64,000 bases of DNA from Chryseobacterium sp. FH1 (GCF_000735135.1 NZ_JPLZ01000006.1:1364001-1428000), one strand, 5' to 3'; counted from the stretch's first letter, positions 48,411 through 58,131 are shown. Made by a program: numbers and translations. Notes: a model not told the origin generated them from the sequence alone.

Positions 48411-49994
48411 ATGCATACTTTACTTCCATTTCTGCTTGCAATGATTGCGGCCATCGTTCTCCTCAATATGTGGGCTGCAAAACTCAGGATTGCTTATCCC
48501 ATATTATTGGTTGTCGGCGGATTGCTTGTGAGTTTTATCCCAGGTTTGCCGGTTGTTCGGATAGATCCGGATCTTATTTTCTTTATCTTCCTTCCGCCAT
48601 TGTTGTTTGAGGCTTCTTGGGCAATATCATTTAAAGAAATGAAGAAGTGGTGGCGCATCATTGGAAGTTTCGCTTTCTTGGTTGTATTTTTTACGGCACT
48701 TTCGGTGGCTTTGGTCACCAATTACTTTATTCCGGGATTTACGATTGCGATAGGATTTCTTTTAGGTGGAATTGTCTCTCCGCCAGATGCGGTGAGTACT
48801 GGAGCAATTATGAAATTTGTTAAAATTCCGAAATCCACCTCTGCTATTCTCGAAGGCGAAAGTTTGTTGAATGACGCATCTTCTCTGATTATCTTTCGAT
48901 TTGCCTTGGTTGCTGTTGGGACAGGACAATTTGTTTGGCAGGAAGCGACGCTTAGTTTTCTGTGGATGGTAATTGGTGGTGCAGGAATCGGTTTGTTGAT
49001 TGCCTGGCTTTTTGTTCAGGCTCATAAACGTTTGCCTACAGACGCACCTTCCGACATTGCATTGACATTGATTGAACCTTATCTGATGTACTGGATTGCC
49101 GAGCAAGTTCACAGTTCCGGCGTGATGGCTGTTGTTTGTGGTGGTTTGTATATGTCGTTGAAACGTTTGGTTTTTCTGAATAGTGCCAGCAGGATACAAG
49201 GATACAGCGTTTGGCAAAGCTTTGTTTTTATCTTGAATGGAATTGTGTTTCTGATTATCGGTTTGGAGCTTCCAGAGATTGTCTCAGGCATCCGTGCAGA
49301 GGGAATTCCACTTCGTACAGCAATAGGTTATGGGATTTTGGTAACTGGAATTCTGATTGTTGCGAGAATGATAAGTTCGTACACTGCATTGATTTCGACA
49401 ATCATTTTCAGGCCAAGTGTGCAACCTCACGCATCTTCAAGAGCGCGCCGATGGTTGATGCCACTTTTATTAGGTTGGACGGGAATGCGTGGAGTGGTTT
49501 CTCTGGCAGCTGCTTTGGCAATTCCAGTGACTTTGGACAATGATGAGGCTTTTCCGCACCGGAATTTGATATTATTTATCACTTTCATCGTGATTCTGCT
49601 GACGCTTTTGGTTCAAGGTCTTACATTGCCATATTTGATTAGAAAAACAGGATTTTTTGATGGTGCCTTTGCTGAAGAAAGTGAAAAGGTCACCAAACTG
49701 AAAATGAAGCAAGGTTTGAAAACACACGTTTACGAAGTCTTAAAAGACAAATACGAAAACAAATACCAAGGCAATGTAATCATAGAGAAAACCCTGAAAC
49801 AATGGGAAGAGCGCACCAAAGTAAACGACGAAAACTGGATGAACAGAGAGACGAAGCAAATCTTCATCGAAATTCTGGACAGCCAGCGCGAATATTTGAC
49901 GGAATTGAACAAAGACCAAGATATCAACGAGGAAATCATCCGCCAGCAATTGTATCAGATTGATTTGGAGGAGGAAAGGTTGAAGCGGATTTAA
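48411..49994 (+). CDS. Na+/H+ antiporter, CPA1 (NhaP-like) family
   Basis: 527 residues. About 12 membrane segments (1-415) carry CPA1 motifs LGGIVSPPDAVSTGAIMK and AILEGESLLNDASSLIIFRFAL (cited in part), with the acidic ion-binding residues in place (ND and PPDA). TGMRGVVSLAAALAIP is the conserved arginine helix. A hydrophilic cytoplasmic tail (430-527) with helices rich in Glu and Lys follows. It exports sodium or potassium in exchange for protons and is likely constitutive or osmotically controlled. It is a single gene. Confidence 0.92.
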   Translation: MHTLLPFLLAMIAAIVLLNMWAAKLRIAYPILLVVGGLLVSFIPGLPVVRIDPDLIFFIFLPPLLFEASWAISFKEMKKWWRIIGSFAFLVVFFTALSVALVTNYFIPGFTIAIGFLLGGIVSPPDAVSTGAIMKFVKIPKSTSAILEGESLLNDASSLIIFRFALVAVGTGQFVWQEATLSFLWMVIGGAGIGLLIAWLFVQAHKRLPTDAPSDIALTLIEPYLMYWIAEQVHSSGVMAVVCGGLYMSLKRLVFLNSASRIQGYSVWQSFVFILNGIVFLIIGLELPEIVSGIRAEGIPLRTAIGYGILVTGILIVARMISSYTALISTIIFRPSVQPHASSRARRWLMPLLLGWTGMRGVVSLAAALAIPVTLDNDEAFPHRNLILFITFIVILLTLLVQGLTLPYLIRKTGFFDGAFAEESEKVTKLKMKQGLKTHVYEVLKDKYENKYQGNVIIEKTLKQWEERTKVNDENWMNRETKQIFIEILDSQREYLTELNKDQDINEEIIRQQLYQIDLEEERLKRI

Positions 49995-50033
49995 GTTGAA
50001 ATCTTGAAAGATTCATTTTTAAATTAAAATATA

Positions 50034-51032
50034 TTACCTTATTTTAATCACCACTTTTCCTTTAGCACGTCCGCTTTCAACATATTCCAAGGCTTCATTG
50101 GTCTGTTCAAAAGGGTATATTTTGTCGATTACAGGTTTGATGATGTCAGACTCAATAAGCTTTGTGATTTTCTCCAATTGATTTCCATTGGCTTTCATAA
50201 AGAGAAAAGAGTAGTCGATATTTCGCTTTTTTGCTTTGCTTCTGATGCTGAAACTGAGTAGTGACAAAACAATCTTTAGATACCAAGGTAATTCCATTTC
50301 TTTGGCGAAATCCGGAGTGGGCGGACCTGAAATAGATATCACCTGACCATTTGTTTTCAAAATTTTGATTGATTTTTCTAATGTTTTATTGTCCTGGCTG
50401 TTGAGTACGACATCGTAATCATTAAGCATCTTTTCGAAATCTTGCGTTTTATAATCAATCAAAACATCTGCTCCCAGATTCTTCAAAAGTTCAAAGCTTC
50501 TTTCACTGGCGGTCGTCGCAACAGTTGCTCCCAAATGTTTTGCGAGTTGAATGGCTACAGTTCCAACACCACCGGAACCCGCTTGGATAAAGACTTTCTG
50601 TCCTTTCATCAAATTTGCTTTTTCAACCAACGCTTGCCACGCAGTCAGCGCTACCAAAGGTATTGAAGCAGATTCCTCCATCGTCAGGTTTTTTGGTTTG
50701 ATGGCAACATATTGTTCATTAATGGAAATATATTCCGCAAAAGTCCCGATGTGAAAATCCGGAACCCTTGAATAGATCTCGTCACCCACTTTGAATTTCT
50801 TAACATTCTTACCGACTTCCGTTATGATTCCAGAAACATCGTGTCCTAAAATTAATGGAAATTCATAAGGCAAAAACAATTTAAAATCTCCCTTTTTGAT
50901 TTTCGAATCCAAAAGATTGATGCTGGCGGAATGAACTTCTACTAAAACATCATTGTCACCGACTGTTGGCGCCGGAACATCTGCAATCTGAAGTCCATCT
51001 TTCGTGTAGCTGTTGATGAGGAATGCTTTCAT
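50034..51032 (-). CDS. NADP-dependent quinone-type oxidoreductase (MDR superfamily)
   Basis: 332 residues of the zinc-independent medium-chain dehydrogenase group. The N-terminal GroES-like half has LILGHDVSGIITEVGKNVK, and the Rossmann half KVFIQAGSGGVGTVAIQLAKHLGA. No catalytic zinc cysteine/histidine set is present, as in quinone oxidoreductases and enone reductases. It probably reduces quinones or unsaturated carbonyls with NADPH. It is the last of four minus-strand genes (5 nt after an SDR gene) behind a TetR gene with matching operators. Confidence 0.9.
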   Translation of the reverse strand: MKAFLINSYTKDGLQIADVPAPTVGDNDVLVEVHSASINLLDSKIKKGDFKLFLPYEFPLILGHDVSGIITEVGKNVKKFKVGDEIYSRVPDFHIGTFAEYISINEQYVAIKPKNLTMEESASIPLVALTAWQALVEKANLMKGQKVFIQAGSGGVGTVAIQLAKHLGATVATTASERSFELLKNLGADVLIDYKTQDFEKMLNDYDVVLNSQDNKTLEKSIKILKTNGQVISISGPPTPDFAKEMELPWYLKIVLSLLSFSIRSKAKKRNIDYSFLFMKANGNQLEKITKLIESDIIKPVIDKIYPFEQTNEALEYVESGRAKGKVVIKIR

Positions 51033-51037
51033 TTTTA

Positions 51038-51805
51038 TTAATTTTTTAAAAGTTGATGACTCTGTTTTGGATTGATGATGTTAAAGCCTATTTTCGGAAA
51101 GAATCTGTTGATAAAGGTAAAGATTTTAGCGTCACCCACTCGGATGGTGTAATGGTCTTTTGTCAAACCGTGGATGAGACCGTCGATCATTTTCTTAGGC
51201 GTTATCTTCTTGTCGTTTCTTTCAGCCGTCATTTCTGTCGCCACAAGTGGTGGGATCAATTCGAATATTTTCACCTTGCTTCCAATGATTTTTAAATGTT
51301 CCCGAAGCGATACAGTGTAGAATGCCAATGCAGTTTTAGAGGAGGAATAGGTCGCTTCGATTAGTGAAGGCGTGATGCTTAGTATTGATGTGGTGTTGAT
51401 GATTGCAGATTCATTTCTGGAATTTAGCATATCCAAAAAAAGATTATTCAGACGGATGACACCCAGATAATTAACTTCCATTTCGTAAGCCGCACCCTCA
51501 AGATGTTTATTATTTGGAATACCGAGATTTGCAGGTGGCACAAGGACACCTGCATTATTGTATAAAATATCAATGCCACCTAATTCTTTCACCTTTTCAA
51601 AAAGGGACTTAGCATCAGCTTCTTTTCCTGCATCACTTTGTATCGTAACGATGGATGGAAATTCTTTTTTCACCGCGTCCAATTTCGATTGTGTTCTCCC
51701 GGTAATGATGACCTTGGCGCCAATTTCTAAAAATTGCTTTGCAGCTTCGAGTCCGATGCCGGACGCGCCACCTGTGATCAGAATGGTTTTTCCTTTTAAT
51801 TTCAT
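51038..51805 (-). CDS. SDR-family oxidoreductase (DltE-like)
   Basis: 255 residues. The cofactor motif is ILITGGASGIGLEAAKQF, the structural motif NNAG is in IDILYNNAGVL, and the catalytic serine and Y-x-x-x-K are in NTTSILSITPSLIEATYSSSKTA (cited in part: TYSSSK). It reduces a carbonyl or oxidises an alcohol using NAD(P)H. It is closely related to the next gene upstream (similar lengths and motifs), which points to an old tandem duplication. It is co-transcribed with the MDR gene 5 nt downstream. Confidence 0.9.
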   Translation of the reverse strand: MKLKGKTILITGGASGIGLEAAKQFLEIGAKVIITGRTQSKLDAVKKEFPSIVTIQSDAGKEADAKSLFEKVKELGGIDILYNNAGVLVPPANLGIPNNKHLEGAAYEMEVNYLGVIRLNNLFLDMLNSRNESAIINTTSILSITPSLIEATYSSSKTALAFYTVSLREHLKIIGSKVKIFELIPPLVATEMTAERNDKKITPKKMIDGLIHGLTKDHYTIRVGDAKIFTFINRFFPKIGFNIINPKQSHQLLKN

Positions 51806-51832
51806 AAGATTTAAATTTAATACTTTAAAAAA

Positions 51833-52561
51833 TTAATGAGGTAATTGCTCTATGATCGGATGGATCAAGGCATGAATTTGTTTGCTGTCACCAACCGGAA
51901 CTTCAAACTGATTTTTTTCTAGGGCTAAAAACAATTCATTGGCAACTTCGGATGGCGGAATTCCGTTAGCGCCACCAATTTCTGCTGAAAATTCCGTGTT
52001 GACCAGTGGTGGATAAACTTCATAAATATTCAGTTTTTCGTTTTCTGCAAAAGTGTCTCTGAGTCCTTGCGTGTAGCTGTTCAAAGCAGCCTTGCTTGCT
52101 GCGTAGGTTGGTGCATATTTGTTTCCACGGAAAGCGGCGATAGAAGAGATGTTGATGATTGCAGCTTCCGATTGTTCAAGGAGAGAGGGCAACATCAATT
52201 CTGTAAAATCAATTACAGAGACATAGTTCGTATTCATCTCATTTGCCGCAAGATCTGCGGAACTGATCTCTGGATTGTTCAGATCATTGAGGAAGGCAAG
52301 TCCAGCATTGTTAATGATAATGTTGACTTCCGGATGTTTTTGATGTAGTTCTTCTACAATTCGAATACGATCTGCCTTATCGGAAAGATCACCCTGAATA
52401 GAAGATGTATTCTCTAGTTGGGATGCGGCATTTTGAAGCCGTTCCTCGTTTCTTCCATTAATAATGATTTTGTTGCCTGCTTCACTTAGTTTTTTAGCAA
52501 GTGCTAGTCCAATTCCGGCACTTCCGCCACTGATGAATATGGTGTTTCCTGTTGTTTTCAT
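51833..52561 (-). CDS. SDR-family oxidoreductase (DltE-like), second copy
   Basis: 242 residues with IFISGGSAGIGLALAKKL, NNAGLAFLNDL, and catalytic NISSIAAF...YAASKAALNSY. It is similar in layout to the neighbouring SDR, including the C-terminal ...EVYPPLVNTEFSAEIGG versus ...ELIPPLVATEMTAER segment. It lies between the SDR gene downstream (27 nt) and the Old Yellow Enzyme gene upstream (27 nt). The substrate is unknown. Confidence 0.9.
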   Translation of the reverse strand: MKTTGNTIFISGGSAGIGLALAKKLSEAGNKIIINGRNEERLQNAASQLENTSSIQGDLSDKADRIRIVEELHQKHPEVNIIINNAGLAFLNDLNNPEISSADLAANEMNTNYVSVIDFTELMLPSLLEQSEAAIINISSIAAFRGNKYAPTYAASKAALNSYTQGLRDTFAENEKLNIYEVYPPLVNTEFSAEIGGANGIPPSEVANELFLALEKNQFEVPVGDSKQIHALIHPIIEQLPH

Positions 52562-52588
52562 TTTGATATATTAAAATTTGGTTCAAAA

Positions 52589-53686
52589 TTATTCTGATAA
52601 AAATGGATAATCTGTGTAGCCTTTTTCGCCAGGCGTGTAGAATGTGCTTTGGTCGGGAGCGTTGAGTGCAGCATCAGTTTTGAATCGCTCTACCAGATCC
52701 GGATTTGCAAGGAAGGGAACGCCGAAAGATACAAGGTCGGCATCGCCGTCATTCAGTACTTTGGTAGCGGTTTCTTTGTTGAATCCTCTATTGATGATCA
52801 TGGTGCCGTTGTAAATTTTACGGAAATGCTTTGCAACTTCCTGTATCGCATCCGGATTGTCTGTAACATCCGTAAAAGGTTCGATGAGGTGGATATAGGC
52901 TAATCCGTAATCATTCAATCTGTTGACAACGTAATTATAAAATGCAATGGTCTCGTCATCTACCGAGATTCCCATAATGCCATTCAACGAAGGATTCAAG
53001 CGAATTCCAACATGGCTAAGATTTACCACATTTTTTAATTCATCCAAGATCTCGAAAAGGATTCTTGCGCGATTTTCGATTGAACCACCATACGCATCCT
53101 CACGTAGATTACTATTTTTACTGAAGAATTGTTGTAGCAAATAACCATTTGCACCATGTAATTCCACACCATCAAAGCCAGCTTCGAAAGCATTGATTGC
53201 ACCTTGTCTGAAATCTGAAACCGTTTGTTTGATGTCATCGATGCTCATCGCTCTGGAGCTTTCACTTTTTTTGAATCCTGTAGGCGTGAAGACTTCCACA
53301 TTCGGATTGTATGCAGACGGTGCGAGAGGAGCGCTTCCATTGTGATGGTCGGGATGTGAGTTGGCGCCCGTGTGCCAAAGTTGCGCAAAGATTTTACCTC
53401 CTTTCTCGTGAACAGCTGATGTCGTGAGTTTCCAACCTTCGATTTGGGAATGGCTGTAAATACCTGGGACATTGATAACGCCAACTGCTTCTTCACTAAT
53501 GACAGTTCCTTCTGTGATGATAAGGCCTGCTGACGCTCTTTGGCTGTAATATTTGGCATTCAATTCTGTTGCGGTGTGTTCTGGATTATCAGAGCGACTT
53601 CGGGTCAATGGTGCCATTACCATTCTGTTTTTTAGTTGTAAATCGTTGAGTTGAAAAGACTCAAATAATGATGTTGTATGACTCAT
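52589..53686 (-). CDS. Old Yellow Enzyme family alkene reductase (NemA-like)
   Basis: 365 residues. The FMN barrel starts LFESFQLNDLQLKNRMVMAPLTRSR (cited in part). A histidine pair for carbonyl binding is in FDGVELHGANGYLLQQFF, and the family signature is REDAYGGSIENRARILFEIL. Also present are AQLWHTGANSHP and RGFNKETATKVLNDGDADLVSFG (cited in part). It reduces electrophilic alkenes such as N-ethylmaleimide or enones with NADPH. It is the first gene of the four-gene oxidoreductase set, and a TetR operator-like palindrome overlaps its -7 region. Confidence 0.92.
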   Translation of the reverse strand: MSHTTSLFESFQLNDLQLKNRMVMAPLTRSRSDNPEHTATELNAKYYSQRASAGLIITEGTVISEEAVGVINVPGIYSHSQIEGWKLTTSAVHEKGGKIFAQLWHTGANSHPDHHNGSAPLAPSAYNPNVEVFTPTGFKKSESSRAMSIDDIKQTVSDFRQGAINAFEAGFDGVELHGANGYLLQQFFSKNSNLREDAYGGSIENRARILFEILDELKNVVNLSHVGIRLNPSLNGIMGISVDDETIAFYNYVVNRLNDYGLAYIHLIEPFTDVTDNPDAIQEVAKHFRKIYNGTMIINRGFNKETATKVLNDGDADLVSFGVPFLANPDLVERFKTDAALNAPDQSTFYTPGEKGYTDYPFLSE

Positions 53687-53731
53687 AAGTTTGTTGTTTT
53701 TAAATATTTTGTATGATTAAATATGTTTAAA

Positions 53732-53749
53732 ATATACTTTTTGGTCTAT
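53732..53749. promoter_or_regulatory. TetR operator-like palindrome upstream of the Old Yellow Enzyme gene
   Basis: ATATACT-TTTT-GGTCTAT on the plus strand, an imperfect inverted repeat with 7-nt arms. It is nearly identical to the palindrome before the TetR gene (54377-54394), and in both cases the minus-strand -7-like box (TATATTTT here) overlaps the same half-site. Confidence 0.7.
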
Positions 53750-53764
53750 TTTTGATTAAAAAAA

Positions 53765-54355
53765 TTAGATTGCGTATTGCTCTAATTCTGCTTTTAGATT
53801 TTTGATGAGTGATTGCATCGGTTTCATCGTGTCCATCGTTCGGCACATTACAATACCTCCTTCTACAGATGCCACAAGTTTGAATGCAAAAACCACAGGG
53901 TCGAGCTTGGTAGAATATTCACCATTGGCAATGCCTTCCCGCAAAATAGAACTAAGTCCTTCCTGCCCGACTCTGAACAATGTCGCAACCTTTTGCTTGA
54001 TAATGGGGAAATTGTCATCTACTTCCACGGCTGTGTTGAAAATAGGACAACCTCCTGAAATATAAGTATTTATGGGGTCTTTGTAAAAATCCAGGAATGC
54101 TGCTATTTTAGCTTTAGTCGTTTTAGCATTTGAAACTGCGAGATGCATTTTGTCCGACACTTTTTTCAGCATCAATTCAACCACCTGCTCGGTGAGATCA
54201 TCTTTATTTTCGAAATGGCCGTAGAGACAGCCTTTGGTCAGTTTGGTCTCATCTAAAACGTTGTCAATGTTCACACCAGAAATACCTTTCTTGTTGTAGA
54301 GAGGTACAGCTGTTTCCAGAATAAATTGTTTTGTCTTTTCTGCTTTGGTCAACAT
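53765..54355 (-). CDS. TetR-family transcriptional regulator (NemR-like role)
   Basis: 196 residues from the ATG at 54355. A TTG at 54376 would lie inside the promoter. The N-terminal helix-turn-helix is KTKQFILETAVPLYNKKGISGVNIDNVLDETKLTKGCLYGHFENKDDL (cited by parts: LTKGCLYGHFENKDDL). The ligand domain carries ISGGCPIFNTAVEVDD with a cysteine in the position of redox- or electrophile-sensing members. It probably represses itself and the Old Yellow Enzyme/SDR/MDR genes, releasing DNA when a reactive electrophile is present, by analogy with NemR-nemA. The analogy is an inference from gene order and operators. Confidence 0.88.
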   Translation of the reverse strand: MLTKAEKTKQFILETAVPLYNKKGISGVNIDNVLDETKLTKGCLYGHFENKDDLTEQVVELMLKKVSDKMHLAVSNAKTTKAKIAAFLDFYKDPINTYISGGCPIFNTAVEVDDNFPIIKQKVATLFRVGQEGLSSILREGIANGEYSTKLDPVVFAFKLVASVEGGIVMCRTMDTMKPMQSLIKNLKAELEQYAI

Positions 54356-54376
54356 TGGTATTGAATTATGATGCAA

Positions 54377-54394
54377 ATATACTAAAAAGTATAT
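54377..54394. promoter_or_regulatory. TetR operator-like palindrome in the TetR promoter
   Basis: ATATACT (54377-54383), AAAA, AGTATAT (54388-54394): a perfect 7-bp inverted repeat. It overlaps the minus-strand -7 box TATATTTG (54381-54374), so binding would block the promoter. Confidence 0.72.
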
Positions 54395-55088
54395 TAATGT
54401 CTATTTGTTTTTTTAAATTATTTTTTTAATTGTAGATAATTCAGTGAATTAAGATGTTTAACTGATAGTACAAGTGAAAGCCAAATTTAACTTAAAATCA
54501 ATGTTGAATAAATTAGGATATCCTTCTGTATTAGCTGTATTGTTTTCAATTTTACTAATTTAATTGGAATAACACATCCTACTTTATCATGCATTTATTA
54601 CTTAGTATAGTAATCTTAAATTTCATCTATTTAATTGTTGAAACGATTTATTTTTTATATCAAAAAAGAGAAAATTCTTTTTAAACTGAATTATTATTTA
54701 TTGGTAGTAACATTTATGTGGTCAATTATTTTCATAATCTGATCATTGATAGAATGAAAAAAGCATTATTTTTTATATCAACAATCTAAAGCTAAGTGCA
54801 ATGGTTAATCTGATCGATCTAAAAGGTAGATGTGTTTATACTGGTTGCAGATCTTACGGGAAATATTACTACGACCTATTTCAAGACGATGATCAGTATT
54901 CTGGTTTCTTTGCTGCTAAGAAGTAAAACTTATTATGTTTCATGGTCTTTTACTCATATAGAGCCAATTTTTTGAATGTCTAATCTATCTAAAATGTAGC
55001 ATAAAGAGTATATAAATTCTGTCTCAAAAATAGTTGCAAGTTCACCCTGACTATTTAATTACACAATTCATGGAATAGTCACAAATTA
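54395..55088. other. Gene-poor A/T-rich stretch with microORFs
   Basis: About 690 nt without a convincing gene. Two short plus-strand frames are noted. Bases 54589-54684 encode 31 residues (MHLLLSIVILNFIYLIVETI, then YFLYQKRENSF), a single hydrophobic helix with a charged end. Bases 54801-54926 encode 41 residues, including GRCVYTGCRSYGKYYYDLF. The second frame continues upstream, through a shifted frame, towards MKKALFFIST at 54754, so it may be the rest of a decayed small exported protein. Neither is supported beyond this. Confidence 0.35.
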
Positions 55089-55126
55089 TCAAAAAAGTGA
55101 AAGCTCCGTAAACTATACGGAGCTTT
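55089..55126 (-). terminator. Terminator of the AsmA-family gene
   Basis: AAAGCTCCGTA (55100-55110) pairs with TACGGAGCTTT (55116-55126). On the minus strand a run of six T residues follows shortly after. Confidence 0.85.
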
Positions 55127-55130
55127 TACA

Positions 55131-58028
55131 TTATTTTTCTTTGACATCTCTACTTACTTGCTTCTCCGCATTCTCAGCCTTCTTTTCCTGCGCACGTTTG
55201 TCTTTTCGTTGTTGCGCTCGGGATTTTTTCTCAGCCCGTTTTTCTTCTCTGATGACTTTGTTCGATTTTGTATTATAAAGAGCATCCATAATACCTTGTC
55301 CGGTTTTGCTGAAGATTTTGATTTTCGGTTTCTCGTGAGTTCCTGTGACTACCACTGGGAAACCAATCCAACCGCCAGGTGGCAGACCAACTCGGATTCG
55401 GAAATCGAGTAGGCCATTGAAACTCGTTGTTCCGCTGATAGATGGTCTCAAAACTGAAACTTTGAATGTAAACGGGTCCACGTGAATCAAATTGTTTTTG
55501 ATATTTGTTTTGATGTCAACGCCTTTCATATCGGGATTGTTGAAGGCATTTGCGCCAATATCATTTCCGACGGCTGAGAGCATTTTCAGGTTTTTGACTT
55601 CGACATCTTTTAGATTCACATTTCCGCCACCTTCCAATGATGGATAAATCGGTTTCATATTCGCATCGAAATCACCTTTCAGTTTGTAATCCAAAGACAC
55701 AATTCCTTTCACATCTTTGGCTGCTGTCGCCATTTCGCGAATCATATCGATTTCTTTGTAAGCGCGCTGAACATCGAAGTTATCAACCTTCAAAGCGACA
55801 TCGTAGTTGGCTGTAATTGGCGATTCGTTCTGATATCTCGCGTCGATTCCCATTCGGCTTCCGACAATATCGAAAGTTGTATTCTTAAGATAAACTTCGC
55901 CTTTGTTCACAGAAGCCAAACCAACCAAATTATTCAAACCAAGTCCTTTGAACTCGACTTTTCTGGCATTCGCTTCCAACGAAACATTCAAGTTTGTAGG
56001 AACAATCACGACGCCACTGCTTTTCGGATTTTCCTCTTTCGCATATTCCACAGCCAGCGATTTGTCTTTGTTGTCACCTTCTTTCAGTGCCATAAATTCA
56101 TCAATCAAAATATAATTGGACTTGAGATGGAATTTCCCGTGCAAAGTTCCTTTTCTTTCGATGAAGTAATTGATGGTGTTTAAAAGATAACCATTCAAAG
56201 CAAAATCGGATTTACCATAAGTTGCATAGAACTTTCTGAACCACATTTTTTCATTCTCAAATTCGAAGTTTCCTTCTTTGATGAAGAATGATTTTGGTAA
56301 ATATTCTGTAGTTGCTTTGATGTTTTTTAAGATTAAGTTTCCTCGGTTATCAAGCTTGCTGTATTGTCCCGTAGTCGCATAACTTTGACGACCATTTAAA
56401 GATAAATCGGCCATTATCAAACCACTTACATCAAAACCTTCTTTCTTGAAAACCTGATAGATTCGACCAATATTCAAAACACCTTTTGCTCTGACTTTAT
56501 ACAATAAGTCTTCGAAGTTTTGCAAATCAGCATTTACGAAAACAGGATTTCCTTCAAAATCAAATTTGAACGGGTCGAGTTTCACGCCAAGACTTTTGAA
56601 AGTCCCGTCTGTATTATAAATATTCGCTAAAATATTGATGTTCTGAATCGCATTCGGATAATATTTGGTTTTCAGCCAACCGTTTTTCAGATTCAGATAA
56701 CCTTTTGTTTTTGGGAATAATTTTTTATCTAAATTGAAAATCCCGTTCGATTGAATATCTGTATTCAACAGGCCTTTCAGTTCAATATCTTTCAATCCCA
56801 AAGCTGAATCCAAGGTCGCCAAATCAATTCCGCCCTTGATGTTGGCATTGATTTTCATTTCGTCCATTCCCTGCGTTTTCACAACGGCTCGGAATTTATT
56901 GTTTTTTCCTAGGTCAAAACTCAGATTTCTCAAGTCGAGTAGGAGTTTATTCGTATCAAGCGAAGGTAAATCAACATTCAAATCCAGATTCAGATTGTTC
57001 ATCGGCACTGGCGCGTTGCTGTTGGAAACGAAACCATTGTTCACTTTCAGACTTGCTTTCAAATCGGGTTTCTGATTTTTCGGCTCGCTGAATCGGCCTT
57101 TTAAACTAAAGAACAAATCACTATTTCCCTCGATTTTCGTATCCTTCACCCAACCTAAATATTGAGGTGGCAAAACGGACAACATATCTTTAATTGTTGT
57201 TTTTTCTGAAGCTGCATTGATATTCAGATTATAACCATCCTTCAAAATACTGACGAAACCGGTGAATTTCAAAGGCAGTTCATTGATTCTCAACTCATTT
57301 TTTCTCAAGACAAAAGTCAAGGCATTGGTGTTGATTCTCGTAATCAAATCGGCGTGAAGTGATTTTTCTTTGGCGTACCAAATTCTATTTAATGCAAAAT
57401 CAAGTTTGTCAATTCCAAGGTCGGTTTCGAGGTCGAAAATATCTTCGCTCAATCCACCTTTTCCTGTGTAATTAAGACCTTTCGCATTCACCAAAACATT
57501 GGTTGCGTGGTCATTGTATTTGATGTTCCAGTTTTTCAGTTTGATTAAATCTAATTTGATAGATGCTCCAGCTTCCGTCGTATCTTTCGGCTTTTCGGAA
57601 GGCTTGGAAACATAAACATTATAATTCGCCTGACCTTTGGAATTGACGAAAACGTTGGCCACAGCGTCATTCACATAGATTTCATCGATTTTTATCTCGC
57701 CATCGAAAATCAAATTTTTAAGATTGATTCCAGCCGCAACCTCCTTAGCCGCGAGAAGCGTGTCTTGTTCAAAAGGTTTGGAGCCTTTCAACAGGAAATC
57801 ATCCACAGAAACCGTGAGAGAAGGGAAGTGACGGAAAAAACTAAGGTGTGTTTTCTTGTAATCGAGTTCGCCAGCCAAATGTTTGTTGGCGAATATCTTG
57901 ACCTGATTCGAAATCTGCCCAGGAAAAAGAATCGGAATGATGAACATTAGAAATAGGATAGAAGCAATCGTAATTCCCAGCCATTTTAATATTTTCAGCA
58001 ACACTGTTGTGATATTTCCCGCACTCAT
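55131..58028 (-). CDS. AsmA-family envelope protein
   Basis: 965 residues. One N-terminal membrane helix (about 12-33, LGITIASILFLMFIIPILF) anchors a very long beta-rich region, starting with the AsmA pattern LAGELDYKKTHLSFFRHFPSLTVSVDDFLLKGS (cited in part: FFRHFPSLTVSVDDF). The C-terminal half has VKNLKMLSAVGNDIGANAFNNPD and a hydrophobic GLPPGGWIGFPVVVTGTHEKPKIKI (cited in part). The tail (about 925-965) is a lysine/arginine/glutamate-rich helix. Such proteins are thought to form grooves that move or organise lipids between membranes. It is a single gene with its own terminator. Confidence 0.88.
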   Translation of the reverse strand: MSAGNITTVLLKILKWLGITIASILFLMFIIPILFPGQISNQVKIFANKHLAGELDYKKTHLSFFRHFPSLTVSVDDFLLKGSKPFEQDTLLAAKEVAAGINLKNLIFDGEIKIDEIYVNDAVANVFVNSKGQANYNVYVSKPSEKPKDTTEAGASIKLDLIKLKNWNIKYNDHATNVLVNAKGLNYTGKGGLSEDIFDLETDLGIDKLDFALNRIWYAKEKSLHADLITRINTNALTFVLRKNELRINELPLKFTGFVSILKDGYNLNINAASEKTTIKDMLSVLPPQYLGWVKDTKIEGNSDLFFSLKGRFSEPKNQKPDLKASLKVNNGFVSNSNAPVPMNNLNLDLNVDLPSLDTNKLLLDLRNLSFDLGKNNKFRAVVKTQGMDEMKINANIKGGIDLATLDSALGLKDIELKGLLNTDIQSNGIFNLDKKLFPKTKGYLNLKNGWLKTKYYPNAIQNINILANIYNTDGTFKSLGVKLDPFKFDFEGNPVFVNADLQNFEDLLYKVRAKGVLNIGRIYQVFKKEGFDVSGLIMADLSLNGRQSYATTGQYSKLDNRGNLILKNIKATTEYLPKSFFIKEGNFEFENEKMWFRKFYATYGKSDFALNGYLLNTINYFIERKGTLHGKFHLKSNYILIDEFMALKEGDNKDKSLAVEYAKEENPKSSGVVIVPTNLNVSLEANARKVEFKGLGLNNLVGLASVNKGEVYLKNTTFDIVGSRMGIDARYQNESPITANYDVALKVDNFDVQRAYKEIDMIREMATAAKDVKGIVSLDYKLKGDFDANMKPIYPSLEGGGNVNLKDVEVKNLKMLSAVGNDIGANAFNNPDMKGVDIKTNIKNNLIHVDPFTFKVSVLRPSISGTTSFNGLLDFRIRVGLPPGGWIGFPVVVTGTHEKPKIKIFSKTGQGIMDALYNTKSNKVIREEKRAEKKSRAQQRKDKRAQEKKAENAEKQVSRDVKEK

Positions 58029-58131
58029 AATCTTAGATTTTTATGATTGATTCAAAGACTGTGCTAAAAATTAATTCACAAAAAGACCTTCCCCGATTTG
58101 AGAAAGGTTTTAAGTCTTTATTGATGAATGT

